Assembly: GCF_900110655.1 (NCBI RefSeq)
Contig: NZ_FOEQ01000001.1
Location: forward strand, 719,152-783,151
DNA: 64,000 bases
Source: Pseudomonas soli
Lineage (GTDB): Bacteria; Pseudomonadota; Gammaproteobacteria; Pseudomonadales; Pseudomonadaceae
Direction: 5' to 3'
Part shown: piece after piece, positions 31,001-38,193 of the stretch
Layout of the letters: each line of letters opens with the position of its first letter
How positions within the stretch are numbered: position 1 is the stretch's first letter
Translations under genes and position numbers: made by a program
Notes under the pieces: generated by a model
What the model saw: only the letters and a program-made list of their open reading frames with translations
Databases searched by the model: none
Told to the model about the DNA's origin: nothing

Positions 31001-34000
31001 TGAGCACGCCGTTGACATCGGTCCAGTTGGTGTTGCCACCGTTCCAGGTACCGGTACCGCCGTCGATCACGCCATTGGGCACGCTTTGCGCGCCATCCCA
31101 GAACTGCACGGTGCCGCTGGCGCCGCCGACCAGCAGGTTGATCTGACTGCCAATGGACGTCTGCACCTGAAGGTCGCCGGGCAACATGACGCCCGGCACG
31201 TTGCCGATCAGCAGGCCGTTGTCGACCAGCGCGCCGGTGTAGTCGAACAGCCGATAGATACCGGTACCGAAGCCGCCGAGGTCGGTGACGTTGAGGGTAC
31301 CGTCCAGGGTCAGGTTGCCATTGACGCTGACCACTGCGGTGCCGCCGGTGGCCGGCGATGCCAGGCCGAAATCGAGGATCGAGCCGCTGTGCAGGGTCAG
31401 CGCACCGGTGCTGAGGGTCGCGCCGCTGTTGGCCAGCAGGTGCGCACCATTGGCAATGTCGACTGCGCCGAGCAGGCTGCCGGTGCCCCCGAGGCTGGCG
31501 CCGCTGTTGACCTGGACGCTGGGGCTGGCCAGCGAGCCGGTGACGTTGAGCAGGCCGGCATTGACCGTGGTATTGCCGCCGAGCACGTTGACGCCGGACA
31601 GCTCGAAGCTGCCGGTACCGGTCTTGATCAGCCCGCCACTGCCGGCCAGGGCACCGCTGAACACGCTGTTGAGGTTGTTGCCGCCCAGGGTCAGGTCGCC
31701 GCCGCCGGCGATGTTCACCGTGCCGGCCCCGCTCAGGCCACCGATGGTGGCGCTGGCGCCGAGATTGAGGCTGGTGCCGGCGCCGACGCTGACCGCCGAG
31801 GTATTGCCCAGGGCCGTGTTGCCGACCGTGGTGATGCTGCCGCCAAGCAGGTCGATGGCGCCGCTGAAGGTGTTGTTGCCGGTAAGCGCCAGGTCGGACA
31901 CGCCATTCTTGATCAACCCGCCGGTACCGCCGAGCACGCCGCCAAGGGTCAGGTTGTTGCTGCCGCCGAGGGTCAGGTTGGCACCGAGGTTGACGTCGTT
32001 GCCCAGGGTCATCGCCACACTGTTGGCCAGCGTCGAGGCACCGCCGACGTTCAATGCCCCGGTGCCCAGCGCCGCGGCGTTGGCCAAGGTCAGGGTGCCG
32101 GCATTGAGGTTCAGGCCACCGCTGAAGGTGTTGGCGCCGCTCAGGGTCAGATTGCTGCTGCCGTCCTTGGTCAAGGCCCCGGCACCGCTGATCACGCCGC
32201 CCAAGGTCGTGGTGTTGGTGCCTGGCAGGGTCAGGGTAGCGCCGTTGCCAAGGGCGATGGCGTTGCCGAGGTTGAGGGTGGCGCTGGAGTCGAGGCTGGC
32301 ATTGCCGCCCACGCTCAGGGCGCCGCCGCCGATGGCGTTGTTGTTGCCCAGGACCAGGGTGCCGGCATTGAGGGTGGTGCCGCCGCTGTAGGTGTTGTTG
32401 CCGTTGAGGGTCAGCACGGCGCTGCCGTTCTTGACCAGCGCACCGCTGCCGCTGATGAGACCGCCGAGGGTGGTGGCATTGCTGCCCAGTACGGTCAGGG
32501 TATTGGCGCCGAGGTTGATGCCGTTGGTCACGGCAACGGCGGTGCTGGCGTCGAGATTGGCGTTGCCGCCCACGGTCAGGGCGCCGATGCCCAGCGCGGT
32601 GTTGCTGCCCAGGGTCAGGGTGCCGGCATTGAGCTGGGTGCCGTTGGTGTAGAGGTTGTTGCCGCTCAGGGTCAGGTTGGCGTTGCCATTTTTGACCAGC
32701 GAACCGATGCCGCTGACCACGCCGCTCAGGCCCAGGTCGGCGCTGCCATCGATGGTCAACGGGCCGGCGATGTTCACATCGTTGGCCAGGCTCACCGCCG
32801 TATTGGCATCCAGGTGGGTACCTGCCAGGGTATTGAGGGTACCGGTACCCAGCGCGGTGTTGCTGCCGACCACCAGGGTACCGGCGTTCAGGCGGGTGAT
32901 GCCGCTGTTGCTGTTGTTGCCGGTCAGGGTCAGGGTAGTGCCACCATTCTTGGTGATGCCGCCGGCACCGGCGATGACGCCGCTCAGGGTCAAATCGTTG
33001 CTGCCGGGCAGGATGAAGTTGCCCGCCAGGTTGAGCGCGTTGCCAAGGTTCAGCCCGGCCGCACTGGTGTCCAGCGTGGTGTTGTTGGCGGCGTTGAGCG
33101 CGCCGGTGCCCAGTGCCGTGTTGCTGCCGACCACCAGTGTGCCGGCGTTGAAGGTGGTGGCGCCGCTGTGGGTGTTGTTGCCGCTCAGGGTCAAGGTGGC
33201 GCTGCCGTTCTTGACCAGGCCGCCAGCGCCGCTGAGGGTGCCGGCCAGGGTGAGGTTGCTGGTGGTCGGCAAGGTCAGGTTGGCGCCGAGGTTGACGGCG
33301 TTGTTCAGGGTCATCGCCGTCGAGTTGGCCAGGGTCGCCGCGCCACCGACCGTCAACGCGCCGGTTCCTAACGCGGCGGCGCTGGCCAGGGTCAAGGTAC
33401 CGGCATTGAGCGTGAGGCCGCCGCTGAAGGTATTGGCACCGCTCAGGGTCAGGTTGGTGGCGCCGTTCTTGACCAATGCGCCGGTGCCGCTGATCACCCC
33501 GCCCAGGGTGGTGGTGTTGCTGCCTGGCAGGGTCAGGGTATTGCCGGCCAGGTTGATGGCGTTGCCCAGGTTCAGGGTGCCGCTGCCGTCGAGGCTGGCA
33601 TTGCCGCCCAGGGTCAGGCCGCCAGTGCCGAGGGCATTGCTGTTGCCCAGGGTCAGCAGCCCCGCGTTCAGGGTGGTGCCGCCACTGAAGGTATTGTTGC
33701 CATTGAGCGTCAGGCCGGCACTGCCGCTCTTGACCAGGGCGCCGGTGCCGCTGATCTGCCCGGTCAGGGTGGTGGCGTTGCTGCCCAGCACGGTCAAGGT
33801 GTTGCCGCCCAGGCTGATGCTGTTGGTCGCCGAGACGGCGGTACTGGTGTCCAGGTTGGCGTTGCCGCCCAGGGTCAGTCCGCCGATGCCCAGTGCGGTG
33901 TTGCTGCCGAGAATCAAGGTACCGGCATTGAGCTGGGTGCCGTTGGTGAAGGTGTTGCTGCCACTCAGGGCCAGGCTGGCGTTGCCGTTCTTGACCAGCG

Positions 34001-37000
34001 AGCCGATGCCGCTGATCACCCCGCTCAGCCCGAGGTTGGCAGTGCCGTCGATGGTCAGGGGGCCGGCGGCAATGACGTCGTTGGCCAGGCTGACCGCGGT
34101 GGTGGCGTCCAGGTGCGTTCCCACGGCGGTGTTGAGGATGCCGGTACCGAGCGCCGTGTTGTTGCCGACCACCAGGGTGCCGCCGTTGAGGAAGGTGGAG
34201 CCGCTGTTGGTATTGGCGCCGCTCAGGGTCAGCGTGGTGTTGCCGGCCTTGGTCAGGCCGCCGCTGCCGGCGATGACGCCGCTCAGGGTCAGGTCGTTGC
34301 TGCCGGGCAGGTTGAGGTTACCGGCCAGGTTCAGGCCGTTGCCGATGTTCAGCCCGGCGACGCTGGTGTCCAGGCTGGTGTTGGCCGCGGCGTTGAGCAC
34401 GCCGGTGCCCAGCGCGGTGTTGCTGCCCAGCACCAGGGTGCCGGCGTTGAGCGTGGTGGCGCCACTGTGGGTGTTGTTGCCACTGAGGGTCAGGCTGGCG
34501 CTACCGTTCTTGACCAGGCCGCCGGTGCCGCTGAGGGTCCCGGCCAGGTTGAGGTTGTTGGCGCCTGTCAGGGTCAGGTTGCCGCCCAGGTTGACCGCGT
34601 TGCCCAGGGTCAGCGCCGCCGTGTTGGCCAATGTCGATGCGCCGCCCACGGTCAGGGCGCCGGTACCCAGCGCCGTGGCACTGGCCAGGGTCAGGGTGCC
34701 AGCGTTGAGGGTGAGGCCACCGCTGAAGGTGTTGGCGCCGCCCAGGGTCAGGTTGGTGCTGCCGTTCTTGACCAGCGCGCCGGTGCCGCTGATCACACCA
34801 CCCAGGGTGGTTGCGCTGGTGCCAGGCAACGTCAGGGTGTTGCCGGCCAGGTCGATGGCGTTGCCCAGGTTCACCGCCACGCCCGCGTCGAGGCTGGCGT
34901 TGCCGCCCAAGGTGAGGCCGCCGGTGCCCAGGGCGTTGTTGTTGCCCACGGTGAGAACACCGCTGTTGAGGGTCGTGCCGCCGCTGAAGGTGTTGCTGCC
35001 GTTCAGGGTCAACCCGGCGCTGCCGTTCTTGACCAGCGCGCCGGTACCGCTGATCACGCCGCCCAGCGTGGTGCTGCTGGTGCCCAACAGGTTCAGGGTA
35101 TTGGCGCCGAGGTTGACGGCGTTGCCCAGGCTCACCGCCGTGCTGGCGTCCAGGCTGGCGTTGCCGCCAAGGGTAAGGGCGCCGGTGCCCAGGGCGTTGC
35201 TGTTGCCGACGGTGAGCTTGCTGGCGTTGAGGGTGAGGCCGCCACTGAAGGTGTTGTTGCCGTTCAGCGCCAGGTCCCCTGCCCCGCTCTTGACCAGCGA
35301 ACCGGTACCGCTGATCACGCCACCCAGGGTGGTGGCACTGGTGCCGAGCAGGTTCAGAGTGTTGGCGCCAAGGCTGATGGCGTTGCCCAGGCTTACCGCG
35401 CTGCTGGCATCGAGGCTGGCGTTACCCCCCAAGGTCAGCGCGCCAGTGCCCAGCGCACTGCCGTTGCCGACGGTAAGCTTGCCACCCGCCAGGCTGGTAC
35501 CGCCGCTGTAGGTATTTATGCCGTTGAGGGTGAGGTCGGCTGCGCCCGCCTTAGCCAGCGCACCGGTACCGCTGATGATGCCACCCAAGGTGGTGGCATT
35601 GTTGCCAGCGAGGGTGAGCGTGCCTGCGCTCAGGGCGATTGCGTTGCCAAGGTTGAGCGCCGAGGCACTGTCCAGGGTGCTGCTGGCGGTCACCGTCAGG
35701 GCGCCGCTGCCCAACGCCGTGTCGCTACCCAAGGTAAGCGTTCCGCCGGCCAGGGAGGTGCCGCCACTGAAGGTATTGAGGCCATTGAGCGTCAGGCTGC
35801 CGGTGCCGCTCTTGACCAGTGAGCCGGTGCCGCTGAGTACGCCGCCAAGGGTCAGTGCGTTGCTGCCGGGCAGCGTCAAGGCTGCGTTCAGCGCCACCGC
35901 GTTGTTCAACACCAGCGGCACGCTGCCTTGCAGGCTGCCGGCGCCACTGACGGTCAGCCCGCCTGTGCCGAGCGCCGTGGCGCTGGTCAGGTTGAGGCCC
36001 CCGGCGGCCAGGGTGGTACCGCCACTGTAGGTGTTGCTGGCGCCAAGGGTGAGCAGCCCGGCACCGGTCTTGGTCAAGCCGCCAACACCCGAAACCACGC
36101 CATTGAGGGCCATGTCGGTGGCGCCACCCACGTTCAGGCCGGCATTCAAGGTCAGCGCGTTATTAAGGCCCAGGCCTGCCACCGTGCCCGCGAGACCACC
36201 GCCGTTCACCGTGATGCCACCGGTACCGAAGGCGCTGGCGTTGTCGAAGTTGAGCAAGCCACCGTTGAGGGTGGTCTGGGTGGTGCCGTTGAGCAATTGC
36301 CCGATCAGCGACCAGGTACCGCTGTCGACGATCAGGCGGTTGAAGTTGATGTAGTTCGAGGCGTTGATGGTGCCGCTGCCGCTGGTGCCGCTGCCGCCAC
36401 CGATGGCGTTCTGCAGCGCCAGGGTATTGGTGCCGCCGGCACCGCCGTCGACCACCCCTGCAGGCGCGAAGGCCAGGTTGGGGTTACTGGTGACCAGCAG
36501 CGAAACACCGACACCGGCTCCCGCGCTGAGGCTGGAGCCGGTGATGGCGTTGAAGCGGTTGGTACTGCCCGCGCCCATGGACAGGCTGCCGGTCAGGCTC
36601 CCGGCGTTGGTGAAGGTGTTGCCGCCTGCCGACGCCTGAAATGCTGTACGACCCAGCACGGTGCCGGTGTTGGTGAAGTCCACCGACCCGCCACCGCTCA
36701 CGGCGATGACCGGGGTGTCCTCGCTGATGATCGTCAGGCTGGCCAATGCCGTGGAGCCGATGCTGCCTGCGTTGTTGATGGTAGTGACACCTCCGGCAGC
36801 GTTACGCACGTCCATTGCCATGCCGGTAAGGTTCAACAGGCTCGCGCCCAGCACCGCCCCGGTTCCTCGAATCACACCCGTGGCATTGTTGGTGATGTTG
36901 ATGGTACTGGCAGTGCTGGTGTTGCCGATCACGGCGCCAGTGGACTGGATGCTAAGGATCCCCAGCAACGACGGGTTGACGGTACCGGAGTTGTTCAACG

Positions 37001-37286
37001 TGATGTTGTTGCCGGTGAGCGACAGCGCGGTGCCGCCCACGCCCAGCAGCACGCCCAGCGAGGCACCGGTGTTGACATTGACGGTCAGGCCGTTGCCACT
37101 GTTGGAATAGCTCGGCGCGAGCGGGTTGGCCGCGCCGCTGCAGGTCACCGTGGAACCGGCCAGGCTGCAGGCGGCCAGCGCCTGTTCGCCGTGCAGACCA
37201 AAGGCCATGGCAGTCACGGCCAGGCTGACGGCCAGCGACAGTTGGGAGAAACGGGCGGGCGAACGGGGGGCGGCGCGACTGTCCAC
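22002..37286 (-). CDS. Giant type Va autotransporter adhesin with PATR repeats, 5,094 aa
   Basis: A single open frame of 15,285 bp. Residues 1-38 are a signal peptide (hydrophobic LSLAVSLAVTAMAFGL, cleavage near EQALA). The passenger (about 40-4800) is made of about 40 units of about 86 residues. Each has the passenger-associated transport repeat motif G-GGL-K-G-G-LTL-G-NTYSGGT followed by L-AGTL-LG-N-ALGTG, and is expected to fold as a beta-helix. Four longer modules contain FWDG...W...NTNWTD...FAVFQG (FWDG at residues 2062, 3308, 3941 and 4374, FWNG in the last). The linker helix FDSLSGEIHAST...SRYVRDAVNDRLR leads to the beta-barrel (about 4820-5094), which ends in a terminal Phe (VVSFSMGF). 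Predicted role: outer-membrane anchored surface protein in adhesion or biofilm. Start GTG 37286 has AAGGAG upstream. No frameshift or stop interrupts it. No protease motif was seen. Confidence 0.93.
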   Translation of the reverse strand: MDSRAAPRSPARFSQLSLAVSLAVTAMAFGLHGEQALAACSLAGSTVTCSGAANPLAPSYSNSGNGLTVNVNTGASLGVLLGVGGTALSLTGNNITLNNSGTVNPSLLGILSIQSTGAVIGNTSTASTINITNNATGVIRGTGAVLGASLLNLTGMAMDVRNAAGGVTTINNAGSIGSTALASLTIISEDTPVIAVSGGGSVDFTNTGTVLGRTAFQASAGGNTFTNAGSLTGSLSMGAGSTNRFNAITGSSLSAGAGVGVSLLVTSNPNLAFAPAGVVDGGAGGTNTLALQNAIGGGSGTSGSGTINASNYINFNRLIVDSGTWSLIGQLLNGTTQTTLNGGLLNFDNASAFGTGGITVNGGGLAGTVAGLGLNNALTLNAGLNVGGATDMALNGVVSGVGGLTKTGAGLLTLGASNTYSGGTTLAAGGLNLTSATALGTGGLTVSGAGSLQGSVPLVLNNAVALNAALTLPGSNALTLGGVLSGTGSLVKSGTGSLTLNGLNTFSGGTSLAGGTLTLGSDTALGSGALTVTASSTLDSASALNLGNAIALSAGTLTLAGNNATTLGGIISGTGALAKAGAADLTLNGINTYSGGTSLAGGKLTVGNGSALGTGALTLGGNASLDASSAVSLGNAISLGANTLNLLGTSATTLGGVISGTGSLVKSGAGDLALNGNNTFSGGLTLNASKLTVGNSNALGTGALTLGGNASLDASTAVSLGNAVNLGANTLNLLGTSSTTLGGVISGTGALVKNGSAGLTLNGSNTFSGGTTLNSGVLTVGNNNALGTGGLTLGGNASLDAGVAVNLGNAIDLAGNTLTLPGTSATTLGGVISGTGALVKNGSTNLTLGGANTFSGGLTLNAGTLTLASATALGTGALTVGGASTLANTAALTLGNAVNLGGNLTLTGANNLNLAGTLSGTGGLVKNGSASLTLSGNNTHSGATTLNAGTLVLGSNTALGTGVLNAAANTSLDTSVAGLNIGNGLNLAGNLNLPGSNDLTLSGVIAGSGGLTKAGNTTLTLSGANTNSGSTFLNGGTLVVGNNTALGTGILNTAVGTHLDATTAVSLANDVIAAGPLTIDGTANLGLSGVISGIGSLVKNGNASLALSGSNTFTNGTQLNAGTLILGSNTALGIGGLTLGGNANLDTSTAVSATNSISLGGNTLTVLGSNATTLTGQISGTGALVKSGSAGLTLNGNNTFSGGTTLNAGLLTLGNSNALGTGGLTLGGNASLDGSGTLNLGNAINLAGNTLTLPGSNTTTLGGVISGTGALVKNGATNLTLSGANTFSGGLTLNAGTLTLASAAALGTGALTVGGAATLANSTAMTLNNAVNLGANLTLPTTSNLTLAGTLSGAGGLVKNGSATLTLSGNNTHSGATTFNAGTLVVGSNTALGTGALNAANNTTLDTSAAGLNLGNALNLAGNFILPGSNDLTLSGVIAGAGGITKNGGTTLTLTGNNSNSGITRLNAGTLVVGSNTALGTGTLNTLAGTHLDANTAVSLANDVNIAGPLTIDGSADLGLSGVVSGIGSLVKNGNANLTLSGNNLYTNGTQLNAGTLTLGSNTALGIGALTVGGNANLDASTAVAVTNGINLGANTLTVLGSNATTLGGLISGSGALVKNGSAVLTLNGNNTYSGGTTLNAGTLVLGNNNAIGGGALSVGGNASLDSSATLNLGNAIALGNGATLTLPGTNTTTLGGVISGAGALTKDGSSNLTLSGANTFSGGLNLNAGTLTLANAAALGTGALNVGGASTLANSVAMTLGNDVNLGANLTLGGSNNLTLGGVLGGTGGLIKNGVSDLALTGNNTFSGAIDLLGGSITTVGNTALGNTSAVSVGAGTSLNLGASATIGGLSGAGTVNIAGGGDLTLGGNNLNSVFSGALAGSGGLIKTGTGSFELSGVNVLGGNTTVNAGLLNVTGSLASPSVQVNSGASLGGTGSLLGAVDIANGAHLLANSGATLSTGALTLHSGSILDFGLASPATGGTAVVSVNGNLTLDGTLNVTDLGGFGTGIYRLFDYTGALVDNGLLIGNVPGVMLPGDLQVQTSIGSQINLLVGGASGTVQFWDGAQSVPNGVIDGGTGTWNGGNTNWTDVNGVLNGSWASDFAVFQGTAGDVTVVGTQAATGLQFVTNGYRLIGAGGLDLVNGSNGAFALRVDPGVTATLNVGLSGSGQLAKLDSGTLVLNGANSYTGGTLFNGGTVVVGNNTAFGTGTVSTANGTTLDSNTAVTLGNAFSLSGALTVAGSADLGLSGVVSGGGSLIKNGGANLTLGNANTYSGGTSLGAGTLTLSNAQALGTGGLTVTGAASLATTGNLALGNTIALNANLTLPGSNDLTLNGALSGTGGLIKGGAGTLTLNGSNSQQGITSLNGGTLVIGSNTALGTGALNAAGGTTLSSNANVTLANLINLAGNLTVAGAQNLTLGGNVTGVGGLTKTGSGTLTLNGTNGNLGNTNLNAGTLVLGSASALGLGQLNAAAGTTLDSASVITIGNTVNLAGNLTIAGSNDLGLGGLVTGAGSLTKNGAGNLTLSGANTLIGGVTLNAGTLTLGNNQALGTGNLVVGGASNLATTGALTLANQVALNDTLSLTGTNDLTLNGVISGTGGLTKTGTGNLTLGAANTYQGSTTLGAGTLTLGNNSALGTGNLSVTGNSTLATTGALQLANAIGIGATTTLSINNAQALTLDGVISGAGTLNKLGAGQLVLNGSNTYAGGTSLQAGSLLLGNAGALGSGALTVNGAAGLDASQALVLANAVNLAGGNLTLGGSQALTLGGVVSGNNGLVKNGAASLTLNGNNTYSGGTTLNAGTLVVGSNTALGSGDLSTGANTSLDAGSAGATLANNVHLGGTLNLPGSADLTLTGVVDGVGGLSKAGASTLTLNGANSYLGGTTLGAGRLVVGNDNALGQGALTVVGASSLSSGASTTLANNVTLNAGLTVDGSNDLTLNGVINGTAGLTKNGSGNLTLNGNNGYQGGTQLNAGRLTLGSSGALGTGTLAVTADATLANSSPMALGNTIALSNGANLTVETANALILSGDLGGSGNLVKTGVDDLTLVGVKTFTGNVDIQAGSLTTLGSGVLANVDTLNVGASGQLNLNGNASLGSLTGSGLVDVGIGSVLSLGSNNLSSTFAGGLNGLGGLTKVGSGTLTLTGTSNLADNTQVNAGTLKVDGTLGSNLLTVASGATLTGSGTANASVVIDNGGHLAGQSGATLGLGSLVLNSGSIVDIGLGSPSTGGTALFNVGGNLTLDGTLNVSSIGGFGNGVYRVFDYTGALTDNGLDFGSLPLGVGLGDVTLQTALANQVNLLVSAAGLNIQFWDGSQNVANGQVDGGAGVWNAGNTNWTDLNGLTNTTWGSTFAVFQGTAGDVTVDGSQTVNGLQFVSDGYRLLAGTAGALDLINGTSGDTSVRVDPGATATLDVGLTGVGKLNKLDSGTLVLNGSNSYSGGTVLSGGTLIVGSNTALGSGAFETAAGTTLDSNASVTLANAITLAGPLNIAGSNDLALGGNIGGAGGLVKAGSARLALAGNNTYAGNTALNGGTLVLGSNTALGSGSLNTVAGTSLDSSQAVTLANNVNATGDLTILGSNDLTLGGTVGGSGRLLKAGLARFALMGANTYSGGTELQAGTLVVGNDAALGSGGLDVTGNASLDSASAVTLANPVNVGGVLNVLGSNDLHLAGVLSGAGTLNKSGVADLTLSGNNTFSGILNILSGSLSTIGTTALGTQSELNVSSGASLNLDGNTTLGDIGGTGAIAIAAGNSLSVEGGTFDGNIGGTGTLNKLGAGTLALRSANSHTGNTNVQGGGLKVDGSLASGTVNVASGATLSGAGSLGGSVTVANGGNLAAIGGSTLNAGNLVLDSGANFNALLGAPSAGGTPLVNVANDLTLGGTLNVTDIGGFGAGVYRLFAYGGSLTNNGMSFGTTPVPVTDLTVQTAVANQVNLVVGGASNVLFWDGSQTVANGVIEGGSGVWDATNTNWTDANGVLNGTWNDTFAVFQGAPGTVTVNGSHSITGLQFVTDGYVLNAGTAGELLGNGTTNLRVDSGVTATLNVALNGTGSVAKQDGGTLVLNAANGYSGGTALNGGTLVLGNDSALGSGALTAAGGTTLDSNTAVTLANNAVLNGALAIAGSNALTLNGVVSGTGGLIKNGAGLLTLNGANTYSGGTQINAGGVVGNTTSLQGAILNNAALTFEQNANGSYTGNLTGTGTLTKNGTGELLLTGINGLTGATQVNAGSLLVNGRLDSTTVQVATGARLGGSGTYGGAVQIANGATLAAGQSATPLTVGSLDLASGSALDFSLGAPAASTTVVKVNGNLVLDGTLNITDAGGFGTGVYQLFSYGGTLTDNGLVFGAIPGSVVLGDLTLQTAIANQINLVVQNYGEELQFWNGGKTNPDGSIGGGSGTWGPNTGWTNASGTSNEGWSGGYAVFGGTPGTVTVVGNQSFEGLQFLSNGYQVVPGAGGSLTPVNGADGSLAPVRVNAGATATVSVPLVGSGGIEKLDAGTLILSGANTYSGGTTVSGGTLVGNTTSLQGSILNNANLVFAQGSNGTFNGTLSGTGTTTKQGGGTLLLTGNQPFSGAFNVNQGVLQVGDAANPGSNLAAQVTVANGAALTGNGTVAGLTNNGTVLPGPAGNLNVSGNFTNGATGTLVIDLGTSPVNYLNVGGTANLGGSLMVANLASGNGQYTVVSAAGGVNGTFATTNLANSAFLNSSLDYGANQVTLSVSRNGNSFADVAATGNQRGVATALASAGAPAELVNNLLPLDRQGAQAAFDSLSGEIHASTATVLIEDSRYVRDAVNDRLRQADCTNQDDPRRTLAPTANQQLTSEGCQGQAVGWIRAIGGWGTYDGSSSHASVDRDLSGFMLGVDRALDDEWKVGAAAGYTRSSIDAHRRRSDATVDSYHLTTYLGYQLDAFAARLGVAYSWHDIDTKRDVSVGSYDDRLKAKYKARSAQVFGEVGYAIDAGGIALEPFAGLAYVNYDSDTAHEKGGAGRLEGKVDQDVTFSTLGVRAGKRILLDSGSTITPRLSVGWRHAFGDDKPDADLRFIGGGDGFSTEGVPIAKDAAVVEAGVDLSVGASGKLGVGYSGQLSSENRDHGVVVSFSMGF
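23560..36100 (-). repeat. Array of about 40 PATR units (about 258 bp each) inside the autotransporter gene
   Basis: The unit length is usually 258-261 bp (85-87 codons). I counted 40 occurrences of the motif pattern G-G-L-K-G...LTL-G-N. Copies differ by substitutions and occasional codon indels, so frame is always kept. The motif TIGR02601/PF12951 covers about 30 residues of each unit. Confidence 0.85.
31860..35031 (-). repeat. Higher-order repeat with exact 1,299-bp period
   Basis: Five consecutive units (types SAGLT-NTFSGGTT, TNLT-NTFSGGLT, NNTHSGATT, NSGST/SGIT and NGTQL) recur in the same order. Matching landmarks are exactly 1,299 bp apart: 35031 and 33732, 34770 and 33471, 34461 and 33162, 34044 and 32745. 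A third, partial copy starts at 32433 (again 1,299 bp) and diverges by about 31860. This shows duplication of a five-unit block of 433 codons. Confidence 0.88.
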
Positions 37287-37387
37287 GGAAAGCTCCTTCG
37301 TGGATCAGGCGATTCAGTCCTTGAAAGCGTGTACAGCAGGGTGGGCAGGAGCAGTGACACACGCGACGGCCGAAATACCTGATCTAT

Positions 37388-37419
37388 GGCTACGAACATC
37401 CTTTGAAGGAATGTGTAGC
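37388..37419 (-). promoter_or_regulatory. Imperfect palindrome upstream of the autotransporter gene
   Basis: GGCTAC...ACATCCTT faces AAGGAATGT-GTAGCC about 100 bp before the autotransporter GTG. It could be an operator or a 5'-leader hairpin. The rest of the gap 37287-37577 shows no gene and no promoter I can call. Confidence 0.3.
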
Positions 37420-37577
37420 CGCTCAGGGGCGGGCGGCTTGCCGTCGATGCCGGTCAAATGGTGTTAATACTTTGTCGAGGCGGCACGTGTTTCGCGGGTT
37501 TCAGCGATGCGCTCATTGGATCCAACCGACGAACGGTAGTGCCTGCTCCGCGAGGAGCAGGCTTGACCCGAGCAGGT

Positions 37578-37961
37578 TCAGGCGACCTCCGCCCCGTCGT
37601 CCGGCCAATGCGGCTCGTTGGCGCCCGGCGGCGTCAGCGGTGGCAGGCCATAGGCTGCCCGAGCGTCGTCACAGCTCGGATTGTGCACGCCGTTTTCCCA
37701 CGACGCTTCGAACTCGCGGCAGGGGCTGGAGCGGTTCTCGTAGATGGAGCACGCCACCTGCGTGCCGATCTCGCCGCCGAGGCTGACGCAACGGCAGGGC
37801 TTGGCGTCGGTGCCAATCATGGCGACGCGGGTCGGGTTGATCTGCACGACCAGGTCGTCGGGCACCAGGCCACCGGCGGACTGGCACTCACCCCAGAAGA
37901 AAGACACACGAAAGTAGCCGCAGCAGGCGCCGCAGGTCAGGCAAGGGTTCTGTTCGGACAT
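37578..37961 (-). CDS. YkgJ-family cysteine-cluster protein
   Basis: A 127-residue protein opening with NPCLTCGACCGYF (CxxCxxCC), then PCRCVSLGGEIGTQVACSIYENRSSPCREF. This Cys arrangement defines the YkgJ (CxxCxxCC) family, thought to bind zinc or an Fe-S cluster. Biochemical role unknown. No signal peptide. A second family member is encoded at 54027-54761. The start ATG 37961 gives the motif at residue 7, as in relatives, although the ribosome-binding site is weak. Confidence 0.85.
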   Translation of the reverse strand: MSEQNPCLTCGACCGYFRVSFFWGECQSAGGLVPDDLVVQINPTRVAMIGTDAKPCRCVSLGGEIGTQVACSIYENRSSPCREFEASWENGVHNPSCDDARAAYGLPPLTPPGANEPHWPDDGAEVA

Positions 37962-38114
37962 GATGGCCAGGGAGGGAGGTTGTTGTTATCGGGGCGGGCG
38001 CCCGCGGCGCTATTTGTAATCCAGGCGCGGGCGGCTGAGAAGAGGGGGAATGCAAAAAAAGATCGCCGCTGATCGGCGATCTGAAAGTCGTGATCGATAT
38101 CGCCTGTACCGGCC

Positions 38115-38180
38115 CATCGCCGGCTAGCCGGCTCCCACAAGGTCCAGTGCCATCCTGTGGGAGCCGGCTTGCCGGCGATG
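38115..38180. repeat. REP pair (inverted) between alaC and the YkgJ-like gene
   Basis: Arms 38115-38139 and 38156-38180 are 25 bp with one mismatch (CATCGCCGGC.AGCCGGCTCC + CACA and its reverse complement). It lies 13 bp after the alaC stop and could end or stabilise alaC mRNA. Confidence 0.75.
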
Positions 38181-38193
38181 AGGTCGGACCTGT

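Noticed and set aside
22975..36639. Very long plus-strand reading frames (up to 1,350 codons) opposite the autotransporter gene
   Set aside because: They are shadows caused by the GC-rich repeats and biased third codon positions. They lack ribosome-binding sites and any recognisable domain, and their breaks follow the repeat period.
22002..37286. The tandem repeats as a CRISPR array or satellite
   Set aside because: The period is about 258 bp, there are no short spacers, frame is always kept, and the translation gives clear PATR motifs, signal peptide and barrel.
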